NCBI GenBank assembly: GCA_037127315.1
Contig: JBBBDQ010000331.1
Coordinates: forward strand, 77,001-141,000
Direction of reading: 5' to 3'
DNA: 64,000 nt
DNA from: Ascarosepion bandense
Taxonomy: Eukaryota > Mollusca > Cephalopoda > Sepiida > Sepiidae
Each line of letters opens with the position of its first letter. Position 1 is the stretch's first letter. The translations under genes and the position numbers were made by a program. Shown piece by piece: positions 45,091-58,138 of this stretch. The notes under the pieces are model-generated. The model did no database searches and was not told where the DNA came from. It was given only the letters and a program-made list of their open reading frames with translations.

Positions 45091-45735
45091 GTAGGTATCT
45101 CCCTTAATTTGATAACTAAGGGTAAAATAATTTTATAACGTGTTTTGTACATTCATTTACAATTTAAAAAAGAACATGAAAGTAGGAGTTAATCAATAGT
45201 AGGATTAGGCTATGAAATAAAATAGAAAAAAATGTCTTTTCATTCAATTGAAAATAAAAAAAATGATACCTTTTCCAATTTGTTTTAATCTTAGCTAGGC
45301 ACCATAAAATTGTAGTATATATTTGTTTCTTAAAAACATTCTGCAAACACAAATTGAAATTAAACATATTTTTTTTAAATTCCAACTTTCCTCTTGATAT
45401 TTTCCATTGTGAATGTAGGTACCTCCCTTAATTTGATAACTAAGGGTAAAAATAATTTTATAACATGTGTTTTGTACATTCATTTACAATTAAAAATAAA
45501 CTTTAAAGTATTAGGTTAACATTGAAAATGCATAATTTCATTAGTAGGATTAGGCTAAAAAATGAATGAAAATGAAATGGCTTTTTCATTCAATTGAAAA
45601 GAAAAAATGAAACCTTTTCTAAATTGTTTTAATCTTAGCCTATGCACCATAACATTGTAGTATATATTTATTTCTTAGTCACATTTTGCAAACACACATT
45701 GAAAGTAAACATTTTTAACCCTAATAATTTCTTTT
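45091..45735 (+). repeat. Tandem duplication of about 324 bp
   Basis: Units 45091-45414 and 45415-45735 share GTAGGTATCTCCCTTAATTT, GATAACTAAGGGTAAA, the CATTCAATTGAAAA segment and ATTGTAGTATATATTTGTTTC in order. About 85 percent alike by eye, with indels. AT-rich 45740-47230 has nothing further recognised. Confidence 0.85.
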
Positions 45736-47234
45736 ATGAATCATTACCACATGCCATTGGAATGAACAGCCCAAAAAAGCAAAACAAATAAAAAAGACGT
45801 TTTGATGTTTTTTTCTAAATTCTGTCAGGTAGATAGATTCACAATTAATATTAAAAATGATTAAACTAATAAGTTAAAAATATAAAAGTTACTTTAAATA
45901 TTTAAATTCTGACTAGAAATGATTTCTTTCTTGAGCGATTCAGAGACACGCATGAAAAGAATAGCAGTAAGGACCTTCGGCGTTTATATACGGGAAAATT
46001 TTATCTAAGGGCGGACAACGCTTGAGTCACGTGACCTTTTACAGATTTATATCGTTTATGGGCACCCGTACTTACCAAAAACGGGAAATTAACATGCAAA
46101 AATGAACAGTTTTAATTAAATTACAAAAAAAGAAGCTCCTCTTTTAGAGTAACTTTTTAAATTTTTCGATTAATAAATATATTTGCCGCACATTAATTAA
46201 AAAACATCTGAAAGACCTATAAGTAGTAAATTGTAAAAGACTTATGAAACTTTTTAAATTACTTAATAAAAAATATGAAAAATAAAAACAATTCTTGTAA
46301 AAATTCATTACTAACGGAAATTTCTTTTTATTCAGACGATGACACAATTTTAATTTATGTTTATAAAAGTAATTAAAAGTTTACCCAAATAAAAATTGGC
46401 ATAGTTTTATTGCATTTTTGTTTTCCTAATTCAGAGCTGCTTTTCTAAAAGGTAGCTTGTTTTGAAGAAAAAAAGACAGTTGATTAGCTTTCCTTAATGA
46501 CTCCTGAATTTAATGAAAACTATCTATATTTTGTGACCGAGTTGCATTTTTTGACATTTCTGGAAATTAAATATTGGTGGGGTAACAAATTAAAAAAAAA
46601 ATTTTTTACCAATATTTTTTAAAAATAATTATTTCAAAAATCATTTCAGTCATTTGTGAATAAGTCCTGAAATTTTCATCAAAATCAGACGATTATTTGA
46701 GTTTTGCAAGACTTTCCAAATTAATGTGTCTTTCACAGTCAAAAAATGCCTTCGCGTAATATTACGCTGTTGACGTAATAAACTCTATCGTCAATTTACC
46801 CCTTTCATTGACGAGAGAAAAAACAGATTTTCTACCACTAAATGAGCCTTTCAGAACCTGTTAGAACAATTTTAAAAATGTGTAAAAATAATTAAAAAAT
46901 ACATTGATCTATCCTCTTTATGATAGCATAAACATTTTGCCGAGAAAACTTTGTTTTTATTTAGTTTGAGGCCTTTTACTTCAGACTATGCTGATTTTCC
47001 CACGTTAAAATTGGAGGTACCTACCTTAGAGTAATGTGGAGGTTCTTTGGTCAGAGTTGTCAGCATCCAACCACATCGATAGACCCGATTTTACTCAACC
47101 TTTACTTCGCTTCGACGGTTGTTTACAGACTCATTCAAAATCAAAAATAAAATTGAAGGAAATGAAAGGCATAGGATATGTTTGAAAATGTATTCAAAAA
47201 TAGACAAATAGAACTACAAAACCAATAGTTTTGA

Positions 47235-47417
47235 GTTTTGTTTAACGGCATATCCACCTCTGTGGGTTATTTAATGCCAAGAGCTTAAAGGTTTTTTTTT
47301 AATGTTCGGTTATTATGAAAGTTGATTTAGTAAGATTTTTATGAAAAAAATAAAATAAAAGGGCTGAAAAAATACAGATATACAGGCAGATAAACAGACA
47401 CACACACAAACATCTTG

Positions 47418-47462
<45 letters not shown>

Positions 47463-47721
47463 CGATTTTCTGCACTATTGTAAGAACTGCAACCTTGAAA
47501 TTTCTGTATATCTTTTGTCATGCCTTTGTCTATGAGTGTATCAGATTTGATTAAAATCGCACCACTCCGTCTATAACCCGATTTTTTCGATTATCAATTT
47601 TCGATATTTATCGGGGTTACCTCGATACAAAACTTAGCTAAGAACACTCGCAGACGCTTATAGTACAACAGTGTAAATTTTCAAGAAAATCGGTTCTGCT
47701 CTTTCAGAGTCTATAGGTAAC

Positions 47722-47792
<71 letters not shown>

Positions 47793-47815
47793 GTTCCAGT
47801 TATAAATAAGTTTAG
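47235..47815 (-). mobile_element. Helitron-like element, copy 4, variant 3' half
   Basis: The minus strand starts TCTAAACTTATTTATAACTG at 47815 after an A, followed by a long GT tract (47730-47790), the CTATAGACTC region, an AT tract (47421-47459) and GATGTTTGTGTGTGTGTC. The 3' half differs from copies 1-3 and continues through 47350 into the repeat shared with 41400-41660. The 3' CTAG end was not located. Confidence 0.6.
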
Positions 47816-48124
47816 ATTAGATAACTTGTAAACATTTCCTTATAAGTTCCTCAAATATCACCCGTCTTTACAAAATGCGAATAACTCACTGATTTTTGGT
47901 AATTTTTAATTCTGATGTTTAGAGCAGTTGCGAGGTAAGTTAAACAAATGTTGATTTAAAATTTATAAATTCAAAAATGTGCCAAAAATTTAAAAAAAAA
48001 ACAACAGCATTTGATTTTAAATTTATAATTTCTTGTGGTGAATGATTATTTGCGATAAGTAACTTTATATTTGGTGTGATTTAACAGAAAAAGATCCTAA
48101 CACTATATTAAATGAATATGAAAC

Positions 48125-48385
48125 GTGTTATCATGTCTCGAAAGAGATATAACTGAATGGACAGAAGATTATCCCGCATTGCTTTCTGCGGTAGACTGGT
48201 TGCCAGCCAAGGCTATAGAACCCAATCTGTCCTGTTATTTAACCCATAACTGGAGAGAAGAGACGGATTAATACCATTCTCAGGGCTACTTTTACGTAAG
48301 TGAATGCAAAGAATTCAAATAAGATTCGAGCTCGGCTCTCCGATTTCTCGTCGATATCCACTGCACCACAACGCACATACCTTTA
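48125..48385 (-). mobile_element. tRNA-SINE, 3' truncated
   Basis: Minus-strand copy with head CACTGCACCACAACGCACAT at 48358-48378; the last 45 bases or so at the 3' side are lost. From 48390 to 48980 no gene is recognised. Confidence 0.88.
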
Positions 48386-48987
48386 CATGTAACAAAAAGA
48401 AAATATAGTTATACGAGATTAAGTAAAAAAATTATCATCATTTTGACCATAATATTTTTTTTGAAATAGTGCGGATTATTTTTTACTTTGCCTCGTAGAT
48501 AAAATAAATATAGAACGAAAAACACCAATGACCCAAATGTAAGTAATAAGAAAAAAAAAAAAAACAATGCAGAAAAATAGACGAAAAAAAATTATGACTA
48601 TGGCGAGTCTTTTTTATGCAGTTTATATTTTCCTTATTTCGTTATTTACATTTTATTTCTTCCCGGTGTTTCGTGATCACTGCAAGCAGTTACCAAGATC
48701 ATTCACATGCTTATAGGCCTTGAGCAGCGAACGCCCCTTGCGTGCAGTTGGCTTAAATAAAACAAACAAAGAAACCAATAACAAACACACACAGATCAGT
48801 ATACCATATATAATTCGACTTCGTTATCGTATTAGTAATTTTTATTTTCCCTTTTTTTCGGAGTAAGGGGCGGTTGATTCCATTTAGTTGAGTCAAATAT
48901 CTTAATTTTCGAAAACGCAGTTTTGTTTGTTTCCATACTTTTTATTAACGTTCAACCCAATTTTCCTTGCCTTCAAGAAAAAAATGA

Positions 48988-49019
<32 letters not shown>
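48988..49019. repeat. AAT microsatellite
   Basis: About ten ATA units. Confidence 0.9.
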
Positions 49020-49021
<2 letters not shown>

Positions 49022-49090
49022 GGCCACGCATATACGAACAAACAAGTATTGGATACAGTTGAGAGAAACATATATAACTTCATCATACAC

Positions 49091-50152
<1,062 letters not shown>

Positions 50153-50334
50153 CACGAGTCCTTCTCTTTGTATATATCTAGCTAAGCAAATAATTACTAT
50201 TAAAGCAGTAATTAATTAAGGTTGTGGTTTAATTGACATAAATCAAATATGACGCTGTTTATGGCAAAATTTTATAGTTAAATACTTATTTTTTGTAAAA
50301 ATAAAAGCAAATACATTTCAATTACTGAAATTTT

Positions 50335-50340
<6 letters not shown>

Positions 50341-50427
<87 letters not shown>
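50341..50427. repeat. CT tract joined to AT tract
   Basis: About twenty CT units then about 23 TA units. Confidence 0.95.
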
Positions 50428-50430
<3 letters not shown>

Positions 50431-50660
50431 CATGCAGTGTGGGCATAGAAGAATCCAAAGGAGTATCCTTTACATATAGTGGTATGATAACTCTCTAAGA
50501 GAGCTCTAAACACATATGCATATAAATACATATACAGCAAATATAAGAAAAATTAAGACAGACATGTTATTTCATGGTGAGTTGGAAGTATAGGCCTATT
50601 TCAGGCGAGCCATCGTCAGCTTCCGTCTTTATTTTAGGAAGGATTCTACACGAATGAGAT
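50427..50660 (-). mobile_element. Dispersed hammerhead-bearing repeat, family B, copy 2
   Basis: Second copy of 28650-28885 with an intact hammerhead motif at 50584-50624. Confidence 0.8.
50584..50624 (-). ncRNA. Minimal hammerhead ribozyme, family B, intact
   Basis: Stem I GGAAG (50624-50620) pairs with CTTCC (50588-50584). Core CTGACGA at 50619-50613, a short GC-rich stem II GGC/GCC in TGGCTCGCCT, then GAAA at 50602-50599. Stem III is the palindrome TAGG/CCTA (50598-50591), and UA (50590-50589) is the cleavage site. Every conserved core base is present. Stem III has no loop, the layout that in known retroelement hammerheads favours dimers. Confidence 0.75.
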
Positions 50661-50689
50661 TCACAAAAACCTAAAAAACGAATAAAAAA

Positions 50690-50759
50690 ATGAACGAATA
50701 AAAAAAAAAATTAATAAAAAAAAAAAAATTAATAAAAAATAAATTAATAAAAAATAAAA
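50690..50759. repeat. A-rich AATAAA-type repeat
   Basis: Runs of A with ATTAAT interruptions between the two inverted family-B pieces. Confidence 0.9.
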
Positions 50760-50800
50760 CTTCCGATTCACCATGAAATAACGTGTCTGTCTTAATTTTT

Positions 50801-50832
<32 letters not shown>
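50760..50832 (+). mobile_element. Family-B fragment starting at ribozyme cleavage point
   Basis: CTTCCGATTCACCATG begins at 50760, exactly at the base that follows the predicted cleavage site in the family-B motif, and continues through TTAATTTTTCTTATA into an AT tract. It is the inverted complement of 50540-50588, forming a fold-back. Confidence 0.7.
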
Positions 50833-50836
<4 letters not shown>

Positions 50837-51281
50837 TTTCAGCTACCTATATCAGACATATTCATATCTTTTATAGTCTTCGTTACTGAGACAGTCATAT
50901 TCATTTTGTTGACTACGCTAACAACATGAGTAAAGTGTCAGAACACTTAAATACTCCCATCGCCTGATTGAAGCCATCAGTTTCAATGCAGGATGATGTC
51001 AACATGAAATAATCAAAAAATGTGTAGCCTAGTGAATTAAAGCGCTAACACAAATTGATCTGGTTCCATGGCAGTTTCCTGTGTTCATTTTCTTGAGTTT
51101 GTTCGTTGTGAAAATACAAATACTCTGGTTGGGCGGAAGAAACAAATAAGTGATACAAAGATTAATAATAATAAAACTCAAGTGTTAACTGATTCGAGTA
51201 GTCTCCCCTAACGATAGACGAATGGAGAACATTAGAGAGAATAAAGTGCCCGGTTCAAAATTCTGGGAAAGCTATTGTAAA

Positions 51282-51592
51282 AGATGAATGTGCGTTGTAG
51301 TGCAGTGGAAATCGGGGAGTGGAGTACGAATTCCACTTGATATTCCTTGCATTCACTTACGCGCAAACACCCTTGGGAAAGGTATTAATCCGTCTCTTCT
51401 CTCCAGTTATGGGTTAAATAACAGGATAGATTGGGTTCTATAGACTTGGTCGGCAACTAGTCTATCGCGGAAAGTAATGGCAACCTACTGATGGATAATC
51501 TTCTGCCCAGTCAGTCATGTCTCTAAAAGAGACATGATCACCCAAGCAATCACATATGACACGTATCACGTATGACACTTAACTGAATGACT
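51282..51592 (+). mobile_element. tRNA-SINE, full length
   Basis: Head AATGTGCGTTGTAGTGCAG with a small deletion, body, stem TCATGTCTC-TAAAA-GAGACATGA, and 3' CACTTAACTGAATGACTG. ATTGTA near 51273 and 51594 may be a short target duplication. 50835-51280 has no recognised gene. Confidence 0.9.
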
Positions 51593-51599
51593 GATTGTA

Positions 51600-52230
51600 T
51601 AGGATAGCAGATATTTGAAGAAGGCTGGAGTGCTGAACAGCCTAAACGTTCTGAGTCTAGCAACCAAAATGAGCATACTTGTCCGAATAACAAAACAAAA
51701 TCATAACGTTAATATATCATCTCCAAGAAGCTGAACCTATTAACAGAGAAAGTAATCGTTGTGGCCTGGTTGGGGCCGAAACAGGGAGGTAGGTTTACGC
51801 AGTGTGTTAGAATAACAAGAACATATATACAAAGTAAAGTGTTAGTAATCAACAAATAGAAGTGTAAGTCCTAGCTGTAAAGTTACGCTGCGTCACGACT
51901 GTCTTACGACTGCCTCTTGACTGTCTCACAGCTGCATCTCAGCTGCGTTCTCGGAAGTAATGCAGGTTATTATTTATAGTAGGAGGAAGAGTTCATTCAA
52001 CGTAGAAGTAATAATGTTAATTAATCCCTTAAATATACCAGTCCAATTAACAAAGCAAATAATATTAATTCCTCCTTTCAAACTGACTAGCTCTATAAAC
52101 AGAAAAAATAATAATGTTAATTTATCATCTCAAACATATTAAACAAATAAACAGAGCAAATAAAACTGATAATTCCTCATTTCCAATATGCTGGTTCGAT
52201 TAACAGAACGCATAATAATAGGTACCTCCA
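51600..52230 (+). repeat. Family-A remnant and about 55-bp tandem units
   Basis: A degraded family-A motif (TTGAAGA at 51615, AAGGCTG/CAGCCT stem II) is followed at 51700-51770 and 51990-52225 by units like AACAGAGCAAATAATA + TTAATTCCTCATCTCAAAC, also found at 58770-59095. Confidence 0.65.
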
Positions 52231-53040
52231 TTAAATCGCAAAAAAAAAAAAACTTGCATGGTTACTTTTAAACTGAATTTTTAAAAATGAGAATGTTTTC
52301 TTGAAACTTTTATTTTAATTTTAATTGAAAGATAAATGATTAAATTTACTATTTCCAGTAAGCAAAATACTCTCTGGTTTATTTCAAACAGAAATTATAT
52401 TGATTGGAATATAAAAGTTTCAGATGTTTAATTTTGCCTCCATTTTTAAACGATCGATACATTTGTAAACAAAAATAAAATATACATCTGTGGCACATTA
52501 TTTTTGAAAAAATTAGCAAATTTTATGTTACATTAATCTGATTTACACAAATATTACTTATTTATAGCGTGAAATTTAGAATTAAACTATTTCTTAATCA
52601 CAGATTTGAATTTTTTTACTTGTCCGCGCCATAAATCAAGAACTTGTTGACAGGTTCTTGATTAGGGATAAATTGTATGCCGTTTATAAGTGACAAAATT
52701 GTAAAAAAATTTGGGGGGGTTGGGTAAAGGAGGAAACTTTGACCTTTTCATTTGCACATAGAAATTATCATACAAAAAAAATTCAAATGCACAAAAAAAA
52801 ATATTTTAAAAATATGGAGGCAAAACGATTTTTATATTTATCTGTGCTTAAATACAAATTATTCTATAGTTGTACAAATAAACATTACCACCCTTTACAC
52901 TTCTCTACTCCGCTCCTCTAATAAATCCAAAGACTAAAGTCTAGTCATGAAGCCATAAAACCTACACCCCATCTTCTAATATTAAATCTGTCTACAAAAT
53001 TCCCCGACACTCATTAATCAACTATATTCACTGCCCATTC
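52230..53040. other. AT-rich, no recognised gene
   Basis: Short frames near 52740-52937 are lysine/tyrosine rich chance frames. Confidence 0.5.
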
Positions 53041-53099
53041 AACTTTCTTCAAAATTCTAACGGACAATTTCCAAGACTTATTCTCATATCGCTAACCCC

Positions 53100-53237
53100 C
53101 CACCAACATCCCACACACAACTCGCCAAATATAAGAAAAGAGGCTTTCCCTTCCTGTCCACACCACCTGATGAGATATTGTAATTTCAACGTCGAAACAA
53201 AATGTACAACTGCCTTGCTTGGGGCGAAATGATTAAA

Positions 53238-53245
<8 letters not shown>
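53100..53245 (+). repeat. LINE-type 3' tail with hammerhead-like core (family C)
   Basis: CTGATGA at 53167-53173, stem II GATATTG/CAACGTC (six of seven positions pair, one as G-T), GAAA at 53194-53197, then CAAAATGTAC as in family C. It is joined directly to AACTGCCTTGCTTGGGGCG and AAATGATTAAAA, the tail of the jockey/CR1-like LINE. Stem I is lost. Confidence 0.55.
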
Positions 53246-53307
<62 letters not shown>

Positions 53308-53321
53308 TAATTTATTGTTAA

Positions 53322-53786
53322 CTAGCAGTATAGCCCGGCGTTGCTCGGGTGTAATGAAAGCTTTAAAACTAATCCATGGTCCTGGAACTCAGACTCAGCC
53401 TAAAGATTACTTGTGTGAAGTTTGGTGAGAATCGGATAAAAATTGTGGATTGTATGAAGACATACAGACAGATAAACAGACACACACACACACACAAACA
53501 TCTTGCCTTTTATATTATCGATTTTCTGCACGATTGTAAGAACTGCAACCTTGAAACTTCTGAATATCGTTTCTGAATATCTGAATATCTTTGTCTATGA
53601 GTGCATCAAATTTGATTAAAATAAGACCACTCCTTCTCTAACCCAATTTTTTCGATTATCGATTTTCGATATTTATCGGGGATACCTCGACACAAAACCT
53701 AGGTAAGAATACTCGCAGACGCTTATAGTACTATTGTGTAAATTTTCAAGAAGATCGGTTCAGCCGTTTCGTAGTCTATAGGTAAC

Positions 53787-53850
<64 letters not shown>

Positions 53851-53879
53851 CCAAAGTTCCATTTATAATTAAGTTTAGA
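53322..53879 (-). mobile_element. Helitron-like non-autonomous element, copy 3
   Basis: Minus strand starts TCTAAACTTAATTATAAATG at 53879 (preceded by A) and ends GGGCTATACTGCTAG at 53322 (followed by T). The hairpin CCCG...CGGG is intact near the end. A GT tract of about 60 bases (53789-53848) lies near the 5' end. The frame at 53723-54040 with a V/C run is an artefact. 53880-54478 has no recognised gene. Confidence 0.82.
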
Positions 53880-54478
53880 TTGTCGATCACATTATATTTC
53901 ATGGAAGTTTTTGTTGGGTGGTAAACTGCTGGCTCGTGGTTAAAGCTGTACGTTTTCCAAAGAGAGGATATTGGAGGTTTATAAGTTAAAATTTTATAGC
54001 TCTTATGCCCATCCTTAATCTTTCCCATGTTTTTTGCCAACTTGGTTTTAATTTAATTGGAAAAAAACAATTGTCATTTCGCACCTTGTGTTTGTGACAC
54101 AGGTAGTTATGTTTAAGCCCAAACTTTTTTTTTTCCCAACAGAATACGAAACATCCTTATGAATTCCCTCAACCTAACGACTATGCTTCACATATTAATT
54201 CAATTGATGCCAGGGAATGCAAACGCACCTAAGAAACCTTCGTTTTCTTTACTTCTTAGTCCTCATATATATGATAGATCTTGCCATGGTACCCTAGGTA
54301 TGATGTTTTAGACCCACGAAGAAGTTCTGTTGCTCTAACCTCTAAATGAACGGCACAGTATATAAATCTTTCCTGATTATTTATCACTCATTAAGATGGA
54401 GGTAAACGGTTTCTGCGTTTGGGCGTTATCCATCTGATAGTCAGATATTCGAACGTTTGAGTAACTTCGAAGGAGCCT

Positions 54479-55860
54479 TCTTCTTCTTCTTTTATGTGCT
54501 TGACCCTTCGGGACGTAGGCGAGCATGGCTTTCTACGTCTCCCTATACCTGGTGGCACTTAGCACACCTTCTGTTACACCACGCAATCTTCGTTCCATGA
54601 TCCACCTGATTAGGTCCTTCAAATATGTTATCCGCTGCTTTTCCCTGTCTCTTTTCCTCTCAATCTGGCCTGTTAGTATCAGGTTCTCCAAGCCCTTCTT
54701 CTTCATTGCATGTCCCAGGAACTTCATCTGTTTCTTCCTGAAGCTCAGTATTAATTTCCTTTTCGTTTCCATCATTTCCAGAATCTCATAATTGCTCACA
54801 TGCTCGACTCATGATATCCTTCTGTCGAACCACATTTTAGTTGGTTGAAGCCTCTCTTTCATCTTTATGATATTGTCAAGGATTCACTGCCATATTGAAG
54901 AACTGACATTACATAGCAATCCAGTACTCTCTTCTTTGTTTCTAGCGAAATTGTCCGGTTTCTTAAACTTTACTCAACTTCTGGAATGCTTCCTTCGCCA
55001 TGCCAATTCGCCTTTGGATCTCTGTGTCGCATTTTCCGTCTTCTGTTAGAACACTTCCCAGATATATAAACATCTGTACCTGCTTGATTTTAGTATCCCC
55101 GACCTGTATTTGGCATTTGGGGCTGCTTTTTTTACTGATGACCATGCATTCGGTTTTGTTGCAGTTTATTTGTAGTCCTTTCTTGTCACTCTCTTCAGCT
55201 ACCATCTGTAGGAGGTCTTGTAGTTTCCTTTCTGTGCCTGCTATCAGCACTGTATCATCTGCGTACCTTAGGTTGTTTAAATTGTGGCCTCTGATGACGA
55301 ATCAAGGTATAACTTCTAGGGTCCTCAAAACATTCTCGCTGTACAAGTGGAACAGATCCGGTGAAAAGACACATCGTTGTCTTACGCTCCTTTATATCTT
55401 TGTATATTTGCTGAATTCGTTACCTGTCCGTATAGAAGCGGTTTGTTGCTAGTAAAGATTCTTGATTACTCTTAAGTATTTCCAAAAAATGATGAGGCTG
55501 CCGAGCATCTCCATCAATTCTTTGTGGCGTATTTTGTCAAATGCCTTCGCATAATCAACAAAACTCAGGTATAAGTCTTTCTTCATTTGTATAGCCCTTT
55601 CCTAATCATAAATATGGCGTTTCTTTGTTCCAGTGTCTTTGACAAAACCGCACTGTTCTTGTCCTATCTCTGGCCTGATTCTGCTTCTCGCTCTATTCAT
55701 CAAGATTCGGACGATCAGTTTTGTTATATGGCTCATTAAACTGAAGGTTCTGTGGAGTTCGCACTCGTTTGCTCCTGGTTTCTCAGGCAGTGCTATGAAG
55801 ATCGACTTGCTGAGGTCACCTGGTATTACACCACTATTATAAATTTCATTTATAAAAGGA
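54479..55860 (-). pseudogene. RTE-like LINE, 5'-truncated, frameshifted
   Basis: Minus strand covers the same span as the copy at 1935-3330: NEIYNSGVIPGDLSKSIFIA near 55850-55790 to AYV and the stop, then AAGAAGAAGAAGG tail at 54490-54478. Frames 55250-54963 ([20 protein letters not shown] on) and 54799-54533 are parts of it. The FIDY and YADD regions are broken by shifts and stops. The plus-strand frames here are shadows. Confidence 0.9.
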
Positions 55861-56130
55861 ACCTATTAGGTGTATAATATCAGGTCTATTATACTGCCAT
55901 TTTTTAATGGTTTCTTGTCCGTGCAGTAGTTTCTGGTGGGGTCTCCCGATACTGTTATGATTGGTACTGCTAAGGCTATACCTCCGGGCGAGGTAACCCT
56001 GGTTATTTATGCATACATCTACAATGGGTTTTTGTTTCACTGCCTACTAGTCATACACCAAACTAACCAAATCAAACTTAAAAGCAATGAAATTGCAAAG
56101 GATGAAAACTAGCAAACCCAACCACAAAAG
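55860..56130. other. No recognised gene
   Basis: A 64-codon minus frame directly upstream of the RTE copy could be more of the element, but I could not match it. Confidence 0.3.
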
Positions 56131-57623
56131 TTGGACTCCAGATATAACTTCTCTTGCACCAGTATGAGAGGTATACGTTCTAACTTTCCAGAAGTGGAAC
56201 GCCATCTTCCTTAGTCGAAACCTGACATGCTGTTCTTGTCTGAAACGAGTATCTGTGCTTCATTCCCATTACAGGAGCTCGCAGTTCTGGGCTACTCACC
56301 CATTAGAACAAAATACGAACATTTAAATTGCCAGGGTCACGGACTCGGTGCCTATATCAATGACGAGTTTCCCTGTGGTAGGGGCACAAAAACGATCTCC
56401 CGTATATGTGCTTCCAAGTCACACTTTGGTCTGTATAGTCATTAGAATGAAGGGTCGGTAATCTTTGATCGAATATCAGAGAGGATTGACAATAGCCCCA
56501 CCGAATTCTTCTTAACCAGCTTTCACATTTGCGGTGACTTCAATGTTCACACCAAAGTGTGCTTAATCTATTCCAACAAAACTGATGAGCAAGGCAGATA
56601 TTTCTCCATCGCTTATGAACTAACTCAGATACTTGAAGAACCCACCCCAGTCCCGTGTGCTACGGTACAGCAGGCGAACTTCCTTGAACTTTTACTAATA
56701 TTCTGCCTTGACAAATGCTCAGCAAAATGTTTTACTTCTCCATTGGCACTTTAGACAATTCCTTACTCATCGTTCAGGCTGACACAAAACTAATGATATG
56801 CCCTGATTTACAATTCCATAGAATGGTTTTTCGTTATGAGAAGGCAGATTGGGAGAAGATTCGGTCCTATATGACGGAAGCTCTACACGCAAACTTCTTC
56901 AAATATGCTGCCCCTAAAATTTTTGCCCTACTCTTCGAATGAATATTTCCTCGAATGAAGTGTTTTATACCCACAAATAGAATTCCAGTAAAAGCCATTC
57001 AACCTGAATGGTTTTTGAATGCATTGCAGTCATAGCTCATCGGAAACACGGCTTCAAAGTCTGTCCAAGAAAAGGTTGAACAAAAAAAAGAAAATCGGAT
57101 CTCGCTAATTCTGGATGATCACCAACAAACTTGTGTAAAAAGGCAAAGCGGCCGTGCCCACTATTGTAAATAGTTGCGAAATTATATCTTCCTCGACAGA
57201 CAAAGCGAAGCTCTTGGCCTAGGTCATTACCTCAAAGTCAACGTTAAATGTCAAAAGACATCTTCAAAACTTCTTATGTTTCCCTGAGCACGATATCAGT
57301 AATATACTAGTAGGCGTCACTCTGGAGTCACTTCTCGGATAAATCCTCTTTCCGATTTACAGAAATGATCTACCTAATAATATACTCTGATCCTATGTAA
57401 ATATCTAAGCCGATGACACGAGAATATACAGTCGCACCTCAAAAACTATTGACAATCAAAGATTGATAGCTGACCTCTCTTCCAGTCGAACATTAAGTGG
57501 GTAAAAATTGCCTGGTTACTTTCAACGACACGGAAACCAAACTGGTTACATTTTATTACCGCCGATGAGACCCCTAACGTATGTATATAGGCTTTAAAAT
57601 ACAACCCGACTTCAAGTGGAACT
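56130..57623 (+). pseudogene. jockey/CR1-like LINE, endonuclease and RT remains
   Basis: Endonuclease pieces: RGIRSNFPEVERHL, LFLSETSICASFPLQE, then GDFNVHTKV (the GDFN-H catalytic motif, about 56532), SNKTDEQGRYFSIAYELTQI and later YEKADWEKIRSY. The RT region has VTLESLLG in place of QGSVLGP, FPIYRNDLPNNIL-like codons, and ADDTRIYS (about 57412). It stops being readable as FKWNSYI at 57610-57631, where an antisense LINE interrupts it, and resumes at 58147 with RLIAKYAAK. Many stops. Confidence 0.8.
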
Positions 57624-57631
57624 CTTATATA

Positions 57632-58138
57632 TATATATATTTTTTTTTATAAGCGTTTCACCCCGAGCAAGGCATGTCACTGCCACTACTGCGCAGGGGG
57701 CTACGTAGAGTAGAGAAAGGATGATTAAATATAGGAAATGTCAGAGGGTGGGTGATAGGCGGGTAAGGATACCGAGAATGAGGGTTGGGTAGATGAGAGT
57801 GTTCTGAGAATAATTGGGAGTTAGTGTGATAGGAGGTGTTTATTGACCCTACATTTAAACACCTGGAGATTGTAACTGTCGGGAAAGCAGACCTGTGGAA
57901 GGGAGTTCCACAGGCGGGAAGCGCGAGAAAAGAAGCTGTTGGAGTAGAATTTACGGTTACATCTTATTTGTTTAACTGTAAAAGGGTGGGACCTAGTTGC
58001 TAATCTAGTATCTCGTGTAAATTCGTGCTTAGGCGGCACCAGTGATCTAAGCTCATCGGAGCAGTAGCCATATCACGCCGGTGAGAGAGCGGCTGCAGAC
58101 GGACTGCCAAGTCAGTATCAACCACGTTACAGATCCTC
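57632..58138 (-). mobile_element. Inserted jockey/CR1-like LINE 3' fragment with TSD
   Basis: Minus strand reads RICNVVDTDLAVRLQPLSHR (58136-58080) and, after a shift, PPKHEFTRDTRLATRSHPFT, FYSNSFFSRASRLWNSLPQV and FKCRVNKHLLSH to a stop at 57821. The 3' UTR ends with GCCTTGCTCGGGGTGAAACG and a poly(A), seen as T at 57641-57648. CTTATATA flanks it at 57624-57631 and 58139-58146. Confidence 0.9.

Noticed and set aside
55000..55452. Plus-strand 150-codon frame
   Set aside because: Antisense of the RTE-like copy; the minus strand carries the recognisable protein.
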